A stretch of DNA of 64,000 nucleotides. Origin: Marinomonas aquimarina (GTDB lineage Bacteria > Pseudomonadota > Gammaproteobacteria > Pseudomonadales > Marinomonadaceae). Of this stretch, positions 1 to 7,381 are shown in pieces (the stretch's first letter is position 1; every line of letters begins with the position of its first letter). The notes under the pieces were generated by a model, which saw nothing but the letters and a program-made list of their open reading frames with translations, ran no database searches and had not been told where the DNA came from. The position numbers and the translations under genes were made by a program. The DNA lies in the NCBI RefSeq assembly GCF_900089755.1, contig NZ_FLOC01000017.1, positions 1 to 64,000 on the forward strand, in the 5' to 3' direction.

Positions 1-48
1 GGAATGAAGTTCATCGATACTAAGTAAGAGCTGTTGAATAGACACAAA

Positions 49-80
49 AAAATCCGATTAAGAATGCTTAATCGGATTTT
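49..80 (-). terminator. Rho-independent terminator after udk
   Basis: A perfect 14-bp stem (49-62 with 67-80) closes an AATG loop. Read on the minus strand it runs into a seven-T tract, so it fits the end of the udk transcript. Read on the plus strand it has only four T, so it could also stop a gene entering from the left edge. Confidence 0.85.
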
Positions 81-128
81 CTGGGGCTATTCAATTAAAT
101 TCAATCCTTAAGTGAACAGCATTAGCCA

Positions 129-737
129 TTAGGCTCCTTTTTCCGTTAATACGCTATCGATAAAGTGGCGTAGTAGATTAGCGGCGTTGGTAAAGCTGTT
201 ATTGTTAGGGATAACAAAGTCAGCCTTGTGGCGTATTTCGATGGTTTTCAAGGAGGCCTGACGCACATGACGCATATAGCGGCTGGTTACTTCGTTAACA
301 TTGCGGCCGCGCTCGGCGATATCGCGCTTAAGACGACGCACAACAGCAATGTCCATATCCGTATCCACAAACAGTAGATAGTCGACGGCATCGCGAATGG
401 CAGGCTCTTGAAACATCATGTGCCCCTCGACGAGCACGACTTTTGATGGTTCTAGGTTACGGTAACCAACGCGTTTGTGTTGCGAGTGATCGTACACGGG
501 GATTTCATTGGGCTGCTGCTGATTTTTACAGTTGTGGATGGCCAAGGAGATGCTTTCTAGGTCTAAGGCATTCAGGTCATCAAAATTGTACACATCCGTG
601 TCGATGTTACCGCAGCCTTTGTAGAAACTGTCCTGACAGATGACAGTGAGCTTATTTCCTAAGCCTTCTGCTAATAAAGAGCACAGGCGGCTTTTACCGC
701 TACCAGAAATACCGGTGATGCCGATTACGAGTGCCAT
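129..737 (-). CDS. udk: Uridine kinase
   Basis: This 202-residue protein belongs to the uridine kinase/phosphoribulokinase P-loop family, which phosphorylates uridine and cytidine in pyrimidine salvage in the cytosol. The Walker A motif GISGSGKS lies at residues 9-16. The next region has the family's nucleoside-site pattern (QDSFYKG, then YNFDDLNA). A VEGHMMF strand follows at mid-protein, where the family usually has a VEGIL-type motif. The length is close to that of E. coli Udk (about 213 aa). The gene stands alone and ends at a strong hairpin. The family is clear; other P-loop nucleoside kinases of this fold cannot be fully excluded. Confidence 0.85.
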   Translation of the reverse strand: MALVIGITGISGSGKSRLCSLLAEGLGNKLTVICQDSFYKGCGNIDTDVYNFDDLNALDLESISLAIHNCKNQQQPNEIPVYDHSQHKRVGYRNLEPSKVVLVEGHMMFQEPAIRDAVDYLLFVDTDMDIAVVRRLKRDIAERGRNVNEVTSRYMRHVRQASLKTIEIRHKADFVIPNNNSFTNAANLLRHFIDSVLTEKGA

Positions 738-858
738 GAGCTACCTCAAGAGAAAATGAACTTGCATTACAGAATGGAATAATTAGGCTCTAATTGTACC
801 AGAGAAGTGTTAGAATCGCTTCCTGACTTAATGGTTAAAACTGCGAAGAAAAGAGATC

Positions 859-1427
859 ATGTGGAGTATCCGTCCTAGGTTAAGAACAGTATTGGTGAGC
901 GCATGCCTGGTGACCAGTGCGGTGTGTGCTGCTGAAGAAGAGACGGCCGCGCCAGCAACGCCTGTTTATTCAAAAGGAGCTGAGTTGTTTGGCATCCCTT
1001 TTAATGATTTGTCCAAGGCCGAGTTTGAGATGCATCTCTCGAAAATGGGCTTGGAGCCTTACCCTTCCTATCGTCAAGGGGTGGCCAATTACAGTTTGGG
1101 CGCTTCCGGTATTTTAGGGATTAAAGAGCTGACGGTCGCCTATAACCAATATAATTATGTTGAGCGAGCCACCATGTCTGGGGTGGTTGAGGATCCTGAG
1201 CTGCGTGCCAAGCTTGGCTCGGTATTAGAAAAAAATACGGTCCCCCTTCCGTTGGTTTTGTGCGTGATGGCTATGGCCGGGCACGTTGGATGCTGACCGA
1301 CGGTACCGAGATCGAGCTGCATAACACGACTTTTGATGTGTCGGTGATTTATTCGGATCGACAGCCCAAGCGGGTGGCACCCTCGGGCCGTATCGACGTG
1401 GAAGCGCTTCTTAAACGTAATCAGTGA
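859..1427 (+). pseudogene. Secreted protein of unknown function, frameshifted
   Basis: The open frame from ATG 859 ends early at 1294-1296. Dropping back one frame at the A7 tract 1229-1235 continues a sensible sequence (KKYGPPSVGF, then WMLTDGTEIELHNT) to a TGA at 1425-1427. One more A in the tract would restore a protein of about 189 residues. The N-terminus (RLRTVLVSACLVTSAVCA, then AEEE) is a Sec signal peptide, so the product would be periplasmic. I do not recognise the family. It lies 13 bp before the DUF3392 gene and may share its transcript. The break may be a sequencing error, a true mutation, a phase-variable tract, or -1 frameshifting on the slippery run. Confidence 0.7.
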
Positions 1428-1440
1428 TAGTGATGTATAG

Positions 1441-1773
1441 ATGGACCTGATACTCAATTTTAATATGGATATGGCGCTTAAACTGCGTCCCTATCTACAA
1501 GATATTTCCCTTGCCTTGGTGGCCACCATGCTCGTGATCTTTGGGGATCATGTGAATCGTACGCTCAAACGCACGGTATCGAATTGGGTGTTTATCGCCC
1601 GCATTGGCGCCTTTGTTCTGATGTGTACGTTTGGCTATGGCCTGCTCACTTTATGGGGGCAGCCGTTGGTGTATTGGTTGCTGACACACCTTGAGCCCGC
1701 CCTGCGTCCTGCGGCCATCCTCTTTAGCTTCTGTTTGCTCGGTGTTTTGGCTGAGCGAAAGCGTTATTTATAA
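1441..1773 (+). CDS. DUF3392 family membrane protein
   Basis: A 110-residue inner-membrane protein with about three hydrophobic segments: residues 20-40 (SLALVATMLVIFG), 50-75 (FIARIGAFVLMCTFGYGLL) and 85-105 (AAILFSFCLLGVLAE). It ends in a basic tail (ERKRYL). The length and the 'HVNRTLKR' loop match the DUF3392 family of gammaproteobacteria, whose role is unknown. The gene follows the broken secreted-protein gene by 13 bp. The 266 bp after it are AT-rich and carry the promoter region of the GAPDH gene; a weak AAAAACG/CGTTTTT hairpin near 1913-1937 may end this transcript. Confidence 0.7.
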   Translation: MDLILNFNMDMALKLRPYLQDISLALVATMLVIFGDHVNRTLKRTVSNWVFIARIGAFVLMCTFGYGLLTLWGQPLVYWLLTHLEPALRPAAILFSFCLLGVLAERKRYL

Positions 1774-2039
1774 AAAAATTTAAGAAAGTTTCCTTCTTTT
1801 TATGTATGGAAATTACGTAAATTTATTAGATTTTGGCCTCTATTTTTGGTCTAAATCGCCTAATGTTGTTATTTAATGACATACTTCTGATAGTTACGTT
1901 GTTTTCATAAAAAAACGCCCTAAAGCCCCGTTTTTAATGGTTTTTTGTTGCCTTGTTACAATTTGATGTTAGTTCTGTGAATGGGTAGACTGCGCCCAAA
2001 TATTGATGCGAAACGTTTGTTTTTCTCGGGGGCAGATAA

Positions 2040-3410
2040 ATGGCAAACACTTGGTTAGAAACGGTTTCTAAAGTTGAATCAATGATTCCACTTTTGGGCA
2101 AGTTAGGTCGCGAACAGTCAGTGAAAGTTCAGCTAGCTGGACAAACTCTGATGTCTGATTCAGTTACTGGTTTGGTAGCATTGTTCGACCAATATCCAGC
2201 TGTAGATCTAGCGCGTGTGTATCAAGTGTTAGAGCAATTGATCGCAAACAAAACTTCCAACGCTGTCGTTGAACTTGAAGAAGCACTTTCTGATGCAGAC
2301 CTTGCATCGATTGAAAGCTTTGCGCAAGCGGGTTCAGCAACACCAGTTGTCCTATACGGTTTCGGTCGTATCGGTCGTCTGCTGACACGTCGTATGTGCA
2401 CTCTAGGCCACACGACTCCAGGTATGAACTTAGCAGCAATCGTAGTGCGTAAAGCATCTGACAAAGACTTAGCGAAGCGTGCTAGCTTGCTTAAGTTTGA
2501 CTCAGTACACGGCACTTACGAAGGCGTAGTGAAAGCAGATGAGGAAAACTCTCAGCTAATCATTAACGGCCAGCCTGTTAAAGTGATCTACGCGTCTGAT
2601 CCAAGCGAAGTAGATTACACTGCTTACGGCATCGACAACGCTCTTCTAGTTGACAACACTGGTCGCTGGCGTGACCACGATGGACTAAGTGTTCATCTAG
2701 CGCGTCCTGGTATCGACCGTGTGGTGCTAACAGCACCTGGCAAAGAAATGAAAAACATCGTCTTCGGTGTGAACGATTCTGACATCGAATCAAGCGATCA
2801 GATTCTATCTGCTGCGTCTTGTACGACTAACGCGATCACTCCGATCCTTTCTGTTTTAGAAGAGAAATACGGTATCGAGTCTGGTCACGTTGAAACCGTT
2901 CACGCTTACACCAACGACCAAAACCTAATCGACAACGTTCACAAAGGTGATCGTCGTGGTCGTGCGGCAGCGATGAACATGGTGATGACAGAAACAGGTG
3001 CTGCAAAAGCCGTTTCTAAAGCGATTCCTTCTCTAGAAGGCAAGCTAAGCGGCAGTGCGATCCGTGTTCCTGTGATCAACGTTTCGATTGCAGTGCTAAG
3101 CTTGAACCTAAAAGCAGCAACCTCTGTTGAAGAAATTAACGAAGTACTGAAAAACGCTTCTGCAAGCGCAGCCTTGACTGGCCAAATCGGCTTCAGCGCT
3201 GAAGCTGACGCAGTAAGCTCAGACTTCATCGGTAGTGAGCAAGCGGGTGTGCTTGATTCACTGTCTACTAAAGTACGTGGTAACCAAGCGACACTATACG
3301 TTTGGTACGACAACGAATACGGCTACAGCTGCCAGGTTGTGCGTCTAATGGAAAAGTTAGCACAAATGGCTTTGGTTGATAGCAATGCTGTAGAAACTGC
3401 AGCAGCGTAA
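2040..3410 (+). CDS. gap: Glyceraldehyde-3-phosphate dehydrogenase, long form
   Basis: This enzyme oxidises glyceraldehyde 3-phosphate to 1,3-bisphosphoglycerate (or the reverse) in the cytosol. The Rossmann motif GFGRIGR is at residues 107-113. The catalytic cysteine is C261 in the family signature ASCTTNAITP, and the C-terminal half keeps the WYDNEYGYS motif. At 456 residues it is about 120 longer than classical GapA because of an N-terminal extension of about 100 residues ahead of the NAD domain. Such long GAPDHs are known from Pseudomonas and relatives. The codon choice looks like that of a highly expressed gene. A strong terminator follows directly, so it is probably monocistronic. Confidence 0.93.
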   Translation: MANTWLETVSKVESMIPLLGKLGREQSVKVQLAGQTLMSDSVTGLVALFDQYPAVDLARVYQVLEQLIANKTSNAVVELEEALSDADLASIESFAQAGSATPVVLYGFGRIGRLLTRRMCTLGHTTPGMNLAAIVVRKASDKDLAKRASLLKFDSVHGTYEGVVKADEENSQLIINGQPVKVIYASDPSEVDYTAYGIDNALLVDNTGRWRDHDGLSVHLARPGIDRVVLTAPGKEMKNIVFGVNDSDIESSDQILSAASCTTNAITPILSVLEEKYGIESGHVETVHAYTNDQNLIDNVHKGDRRGRAAAMNMVMTETGAAKAVSKAIPSLEGKLSGSAIRVPVINVSIAVLSLNLKAATSVEEINEVLKNASASAALTGQIGFSAEADAVSSDFIGSEQAGVLDSLSTKVRGNQATLYVWYDNEYGYSCQVVRLMEKLAQMALVDSNAVETAAA

Positions 3411-3444
3411 TATGACCGGACACATTTAAGCATGTGTGTTAGTT

Positions 3445-3472
3445 CGGCGACCCTCGGGTCGCCGTTTTTTTT
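3445..3472 (+). terminator. Terminator after gap
   Basis: A GC-rich stem CGGCGACC (3445-3452) pairs with GGTCGCCG (3457-3464) around a CTCG loop and is followed by eight T. It ends the gap transcript. Confidence 0.93.
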
Positions 3473-3524
3473 GCCTAAAGAAAAGTGTGCCAGCAAGGGT
3501 TCAGTCGCGACCTAAAATTAGGGC

Positions 3525-3550
3525 AAAAAAAATCGGGCCAGAGGCCCGAT
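3525..3550 (-). terminator. Minus-strand terminator of the candidate RNA
   Basis: An 8-bp perfect GC-rich stem with an AGA loop is followed by seven T when read on the minus strand. On the plus strand the hairpin is followed by AGAAAATT, so it cannot act as a backup terminator for gap. Confidence 0.8.
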
Positions 3551-3686
3551 AGAAAATTAACTAGCAGTTTGTGATGAATGGCGCTCACCAACATCACAAT
3601 CTAATACATGGCTGTGGGGGCATGTATTAGAAAAGGCATCAACATCATAAAAATGCCGAAGTTTGGAAGCAGTACTACCAAAACAT
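3525..3686 (-). ncRNA. Candidate small structured RNA
   Basis: The 300 bp between gap and the LysR gene hold no credible ORF but show a chain of hairpins. CTAATACATG (3601-3610) pairs perfectly with 3621-3630. TTGTGATG (3569-3576) pairs perfectly with 3592-3599. ATCGGGCC (3532-3539) pairs perfectly with 3543-3550 and is followed on the minus strand only by a seven-T tract (3525-3531). That last element is a terminator oriented the wrong way for both neighbours, so it should end a minus-strand transcript starting upstream of 3630. Weak promoter-like boxes on the minus strand near 3643-3715 would give a transcript of about 115-165 nt; the 5' end is uncertain. I match it to no known RNA family. 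Confidence 0.45.
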
Positions 3687-3770
3687 GTGCTCCATTTTAG
3701 TCATTGCTTCAGATTCCACAAACGATATAAACTGAGTTTTTGGATTAGCTGAACTAATGCAAGAGTGCCC

Positions 3771-4688
3771 ATGAATAAAGCCTCATTACCGTTTCTTCAT
3801 ACCTTTGTGGTGGCGGCAAAGCACCTTAGTTTTACCAAGGCTGCGCATGAACTGTTTCTGACGCAAGGTGCTGTAAGCCAACAAATACGCTTGCTTGAGC
3901 AGCGCTTAGGTTTTTCTCTGTTTGTACGCTATCACCGTAGTTTAGAGCTGACGCCAATGGGTGCTCGGCTGGCGCTACATTTGCGTCATATGTTCGCTGA
4001 CCTAGATGGGCTTATTGAAGAGCTGCGTGAAGAGCGAGACTCCACCATCATTACGCTCTCGGTGATGCCATCCTTTGCCACGCGTTGGTTGATGCCGAGG
4101 CTGGGGCGCTTGCAGGAGCGTCATCCAGGTTTGCAGTTGCGCATTCAAGCCAATGATCGAGAAGTGAACTTTACCCGTGACCGTATTGATGCGGCCATCG
4201 TGCACAGTCATTTGCATTCGGGCAGTGCTTACACAGTGCCGTTATTAGTGGATCATGTCTTCCCGGTTTGCAGCCCCGCATTTGCTGAGCAAAATACCTT
4301 ACAAACCCCGGCGGATCTGGTGCATGTGCCTTTGATTAATGATGATTCCGAATGGCGCTTTTTTAGCCCCTATGCAGCATGGGAAGCCTGGTTAGCCAAG
4401 GCGCAAGTCAAAGGTGTACGTCCTAGTCGAGCGATGAGTTTTAACCGCGGTGATCTGGCGGTGCAGGCGGCGTTATCGGGACAAGGGGTCGCGCTCGGTC
4501 GAACTCCTTTGGTGATGGACGATATTCGTGAAGGTCGTTTGCTAAAGCCTTTTGAGCAAGTGTATGACAATGGCCATGTGTACTTGTTTGCTTGCCCCAA
4601 TGAGTATCGTGACCGTGAGCCGATTCAACAGGTACTCAATTGGTTGCAAGACGAATGTCGCCGCTACATGGATGAGGTTGCGCAGTAG
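3771..4688 (+). CDS. LysR-type transcriptional regulator (GcvA-like)
   Basis: A 305-residue DNA-binding regulator. The N-terminal winged helix-turn-helix (residues about 5-63: SFTKAAHELFLTQGAVSQQIRLLE) and the C-terminal periplasmic-binding-protein-like effector domain follow the LysR plan. The sequence resembles the GcvA subgroup. ATG 3771 is preferred over an in-frame GTG at 3765 because AAGAG (3761-3765) sits five bases before it. The gene converges with a TSUP permease gene, with only 3 bp between the stop codons. The effector is unknown. Its target could be the neighbouring permease or the divergent RNA candidate, but nothing in the sequence proves either. Confidence 0.88.
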   Translation: MNKASLPFLHTFVVAAKHLSFTKAAHELFLTQGAVSQQIRLLEQRLGFSLFVRYHRSLELTPMGARLALHLRHMFADLDGLIEELREERDSTIITLSVMPSFATRWLMPRLGRLQERHPGLQLRIQANDREVNFTRDRIDAAIVHSHLHSGSAYTVPLLVDHVFPVCSPAFAEQNTLQTPADLVHVPLINDDSEWRFFSPYAAWEAWLAKAQVKGVRPSRAMSFNRGDLAVQAALSGQGVALGRTPLVMDDIREGRLLKPFEQVYDNGHVYLFACPNEYRDREPIQQVLNWLQDECRRYMDEVAQ

Positions 4689-4691
4689 CGA

Positions 4692-5459
4692 TTAATGATC
4701 GGTTAAGAGCTTAATCGATAGGGCGATACACATGACGATTACCATGGGGCGGATCAAGGTGCTGCCACGGCTGATGACTAGGCGTGAACCAATTTGTGCC
4801 CCGAACCATTGTCCCAGCCCCATGACGATGCCGATGCCCCATAGTACATGGCCTGTAAAACTGAACAAAATCAGCGAGGACAGGTTGCTGGTGGCATTGA
4901 GAATTTTGGTGTGGGCAGTGGCGGCAATGACGGAATAGCCCATCAAACAAATAAACGCAGTGGAGAAAAAGGCGCCGGTACCGGGGCCGATCAAGCCATC
5001 GTAAAAGCCAATGCTAAAGCCGGCTAGCAAGGCAAACTGGGTCATGCTGATACGCACAAATTTGGCAATCACTGGCTGAATCTTCGGTAGCACATAGAAG
5101 AAAATGGCGACACCGATTAACACAGCAGGAATCATTTTAATCAGCAGGCTACTATCAAGGTACGACACCAAGGTGGTGCCCAACAAACTGCCCAGTGCGG
5201 TCATGGCAATCGGAATGCGCATATCGCTTAAAGAGACCTGCTTGGTTTTCACGAAGTGATAGGAGGCAGATAAGGTGCCGGCACAGCCTTGCAGTTTGTT
5301 GGTGGCCAGAGCCTCGACTGGCGACACGCCTGCCGCAATCAGGGCCGGTACTGTGATGAGTCCGCCACCACCGGCAATTGCGTCAATCAATCCAGCGACA
5401 AAAGCGATCAGAAATAGGCAGGCGACCATCCACAGGGAGATATCCGAAAACCACTCCAA
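4692..5459 (-). CDS. TSUP (TauE/SafE) family permease
   Basis: A 255-residue inner-membrane protein with about eight hydrophobic segments and the glycine-rich family signature near the N-terminus (LIDAIAGGGGLITVPALIAAG, residues about 24-43). A second repeat of the fold is seen around GFYDGLIGPGTGAF. TSUP proteins move sulfur-containing or organic anions such as sulfite, sulfoacetate or sulfolactate; the substrate here is not evident. The start is TTG at 5459, five bases after a near-perfect AAGGAGG, which decides the start. It is convergent with the LysR gene. Confidence 0.85.
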   Translation of the reverse strand: MEWFSDISLWMVACLFLIAFVAGLIDAIAGGGGLITVPALIAAGVSPVEALATNKLQGCAGTLSASYHFVKTKQVSLSDMRIPIAMTALGSLLGTTLVSYLDSSLLIKMIPAVLIGVAIFFYVLPKIQPVIAKFVRISMTQFALLAGFSIGFYDGLIGPGTGAFFSTAFICLMGYSVIAATAHTKILNATSNLSSLILFSFTGHVLWGIGIVMGLGQWFGAQIGSRLVISRGSTLIRPMVIVMCIALSIKLLTDH

Positions 5460-5645
5460 TTGAGCCTCCTTGGCGAAAAAAGTATTAGCATCTGTGGCGC
5501 ATCTTACAGTATGTTTACATTACTAAGCTAGCAGCCCTATGGAGAGGCCCTGTGTTACGTATTGCTACGCAGGCTTGCTTGAGGTTCACGAGGTATCTGG
5601 CTAACTTATGGAACTGGTATTGGTTATTTTTGAAGGATTGAATGG

Positions 5646-5930
5646 ATGACTAAACAATACGCAGAAGTGCATCAAGATGACTTTATGAAGTTTGGTGGTG
5701 AGCGTCCTAGCTACCTTGATATTGAAGATGCTCTGTTGGCGCTGGGTGGACACGGTGTGTCTGGCAATAACTTTAAAAAAGAAGCCTTGAAGATGGCGGG
5801 TTGGACCGGTGGCGCCTTGACCACTTATGCACAGCGTCCAGTCGTGGCGGCGAATGCTTTTAATAAAATTCGTGAAGGGCTAGGTCAAGCGTCGAATGCG
5901 GATGAGTTGAAAAGCTTTTTGCAGAGTTAA
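5646..5930 (+). CDS. Small conserved-looking protein, function unknown
   Basis: A 94-residue soluble protein without a signal peptide or membrane segment. It carries two glycine-rich stretches (LLALGGHGVSGNNF, residues about 32-45, and AGWTGGALTTYAQRP, about 51-65) followed by a helical C-terminus. I do not recognise the family. An AAGGA sequence lies eight bases before the ATG, and a strong hairpin follows the stop, so the gene is probably real and monocistronic. Confidence 0.6.
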   Translation: MTKQYAEVHQDDFMKFGGERPSYLDIEDALLALGGHGVSGNNFKKEALKMAGWTGGALTTYAQRPVVAANAFNKIREGLGQASNADELKSFLQS

Positions 5931-5945
5931 CTGGCGGATAAGAGC

Positions 5946-5977
5946 AACAATGTATAAGCGGGCTTATACATTGTTTT
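5946..5977. terminator. Bidirectional terminator
   Basis: A near-perfect long palindrome (AACAATGTATAAGC at 5946-5959 with 5962-5975) sits between two convergent genes and has short T tracts on both sides. It would stop the 94-aa gene on the plus strand and the DUF501 gene on the minus strand. Confidence 0.8.
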
Positions 5978-5983
5978 GCTGCA

Positions 5984-6505
5984 TTACTTCATTTCGGCGT
6001 CAGCAATCTCGCGGATGCCATATTCTTCATCAAGAATCTTACCGATGATGTTGTCCCCTGCTAGGTGATGGGCGTATTGCATGTGTAGGCAGCGGATCTG
6101 ATCCCAGTTTTTGATACCACCAATGCCAAGCTCTTCAAATAGGTGGGTAAAACCTTTCTCTTCGATGATCTGCTTGTGCTCATCGCTCATGGCGTCCCAA
6201 CGGCGGCGCACATAATCTTCATGGGACTTGTGGTACGCCGCACGCAATTCTTCATCGTCACGAATACGTTGTTCCAGTTCTTTTACCACGCCTTGGCTTT
6301 CGATGCGTGCTAATGCTTTGTCGATCGCGCTGCTGGAGAGCCAGTACAGAGTCGGGAAAGGTTGGTCAAATACCCAAGTTTCCATTTCCAGTACTTGAGG
6401 CACGCCATTGGGTGAGTAATGTGCAACGCTGCGAATGCCGCTAGGAGTGCGGCCTAATTGCTGAGTAATGATGTCAATATCAGCTTGAGATAGGGTATTA
6501 GTCAT
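5984..6505 (-). CDS. DUF501 family protein
   Basis: A 173-residue soluble protein. The N-terminal part (ITQQLGRTPSGIRSVAHYSPNGVPQVLEM) is characteristic of DUF501, where the 'LGR-P-G...VA-R...G-P-VI' pattern recurs. The central 'PFPTLYWLSS' and the C-terminal 'RCLHMQYAHHLAGDNIIG' with conserved Cys and His also fit. The function of DUF501 is not known. It lies 8 bp downstream of the PilZ-like gene on the same strand and is likely co-transcribed with it. Confidence 0.8.
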   Translation of the reverse strand: MTNTLSQADIDIITQQLGRTPSGIRSVAHYSPNGVPQVLEMETWVFDQPFPTLYWLSSSAIDKALARIESQGVVKELEQRIRDDEELRAAYHKSHEDYVRRRWDAMSDEHKQIIEEKGFTHLFEELGIGGIKNWDQIRCLHMQYAHHLAGDNIIGKILDEEYGIREIADAEMK

Positions 6506-6513
6506 TAGGGATT

Positions 6514-6948
6514 TTAACGTGTGAAAGCTGGGAAGCTAGCGGCGAACTGATTGATCCATTCCGCTGCGGCTTCGTTATAGTTTAAGCGCCGGCCTTGATG
6601 CTTAGCTTGTCGTCGATAGTGCTCTATTTGTGAGAGCTGCTCAATCATTCGCACACAATAGCAGTCGTCGCTATTGGGGAACTCAATGGCGATGCGGTAT
6701 TCCTCTTGCTCTTTATCACACCAAGCAATACGTCCCGTCACACAAAAATGCGGGTCGATTTCCTGTAATGTGATACGCACACAAGTGCCTGCCTGATAAG
6801 ACAGCGGCGCCAAGTAGGTAATCCCCACAAAGCCGAGCCGATCAGTGCCAACAGTTGGTAAAGACTGGTCCTCGACAATCGTAATGTCTAAGGGTAAGTC
6901 TTTAGGATGTGCAACAAATTCCATCGCAACAAGCCAGTTTTCGTTCAA
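6514..6948 (-). CDS. PilZ-like domain protein
   Basis: A 144-residue protein whose middle part (ITLQEIDPHFCVTGRIAWCDKEQEEYRIAIEF) has the beta-barrel pattern typical of PilZ domains, which bind c-di-GMP. The N-terminal RxxxR and [D/N]xSxxG motifs needed for ligand binding are not clear, so it may be a degenerate PilZ that does not bind the nucleotide. The longest frame starts with TTG at 6948; an ATG at 6924 is a fair alternative, and neither has a clear Shine-Dalgarno sequence. It leads a two-gene unit with the DUF501 gene. Confidence 0.6.
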   Translation of the reverse strand: MNENWLVAMEFVAHPKDLPLDITIVEDQSLPTVGTDRLGFVGITYLAPLSYQAGTCVRITLQEIDPHFCVTGRIAWCDKEQEEYRIAIEFPNSDDCYCVRMIEQLSQIEHYRRQAKHQGRRLNYNEAAAEWINQFAASFPAFTR

Positions 6949-7381
6949 TTAATCAGTCTATCGGCCGGACAGCCAGATGGTTTAAGAAGAAAGCGAATTG
7001 TACGCTTTTTACTCTGACTGTACAGACGAAATTTAGGATAAATTTCAGTCAACGCATAACTTTTTGGAGATCAAATATAACAAACTGAATATTTCACTTC
7101 CCAGTGTCTTGCCCATGCCGTTAAAGCGCCTTGAAAACCCTATTTCAGCCACGCTTATGCACGCTATCTTAGGTGTCTAACACCTTTTCAATATGCATAA
7201 ACCGGTCCAATCAACCATGCTCTATGTGAAATAGTTTTGTAATGAAATGTTAAAAACGTAACAGCAGGTACTTGCAGGCTGGATAAATAACAGGCAGTAT
7301 TTTTATTTAAATGACTATTTAATTAAAATCCTTTGCCAAGTGATGGTGACAGTAAGCTTGTTTGAAGGGGGGGAGGGATCG
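6949..7381. other. Intergenic region with small inverted repeats
   Basis: These 433 bp are AT-rich and hold no credible ORF. A perfect inverted repeat GAAATTTA-GGA-TAAATTTC lies at 7028-7046, and a short AGGTGT-CTA-ACACCT hairpin followed by TTTT lies at 7171-7189. The region contains the promoters of the PilZ-like gene and the chemoreceptor, but no clear sigma-70 or sigma-28 consensus was found. Confidence 0.5.

Noticed and set aside
1..27. Possible C-terminal end of a plus-strand gene (codons ending ATC GAT ACT AAG TAA).
   Set aside because: Only nine codons are visible and another frame also ends nearby, so no gene can be supported.
1940..1975. TTGT and ACAA half-sites upstream of gap that might be a HexR operator.
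   Set aside because: The spacing is nine bases rather than the seven or eight expected, and the centre does not match.
3574..3630. An 18-codon plus-strand ORF with a His-rich sequence (HQHHNLIHGCGG).
   Set aside because: No ribosome site, and it lies within the hairpins of the RNA candidate; chance is the better explanation.
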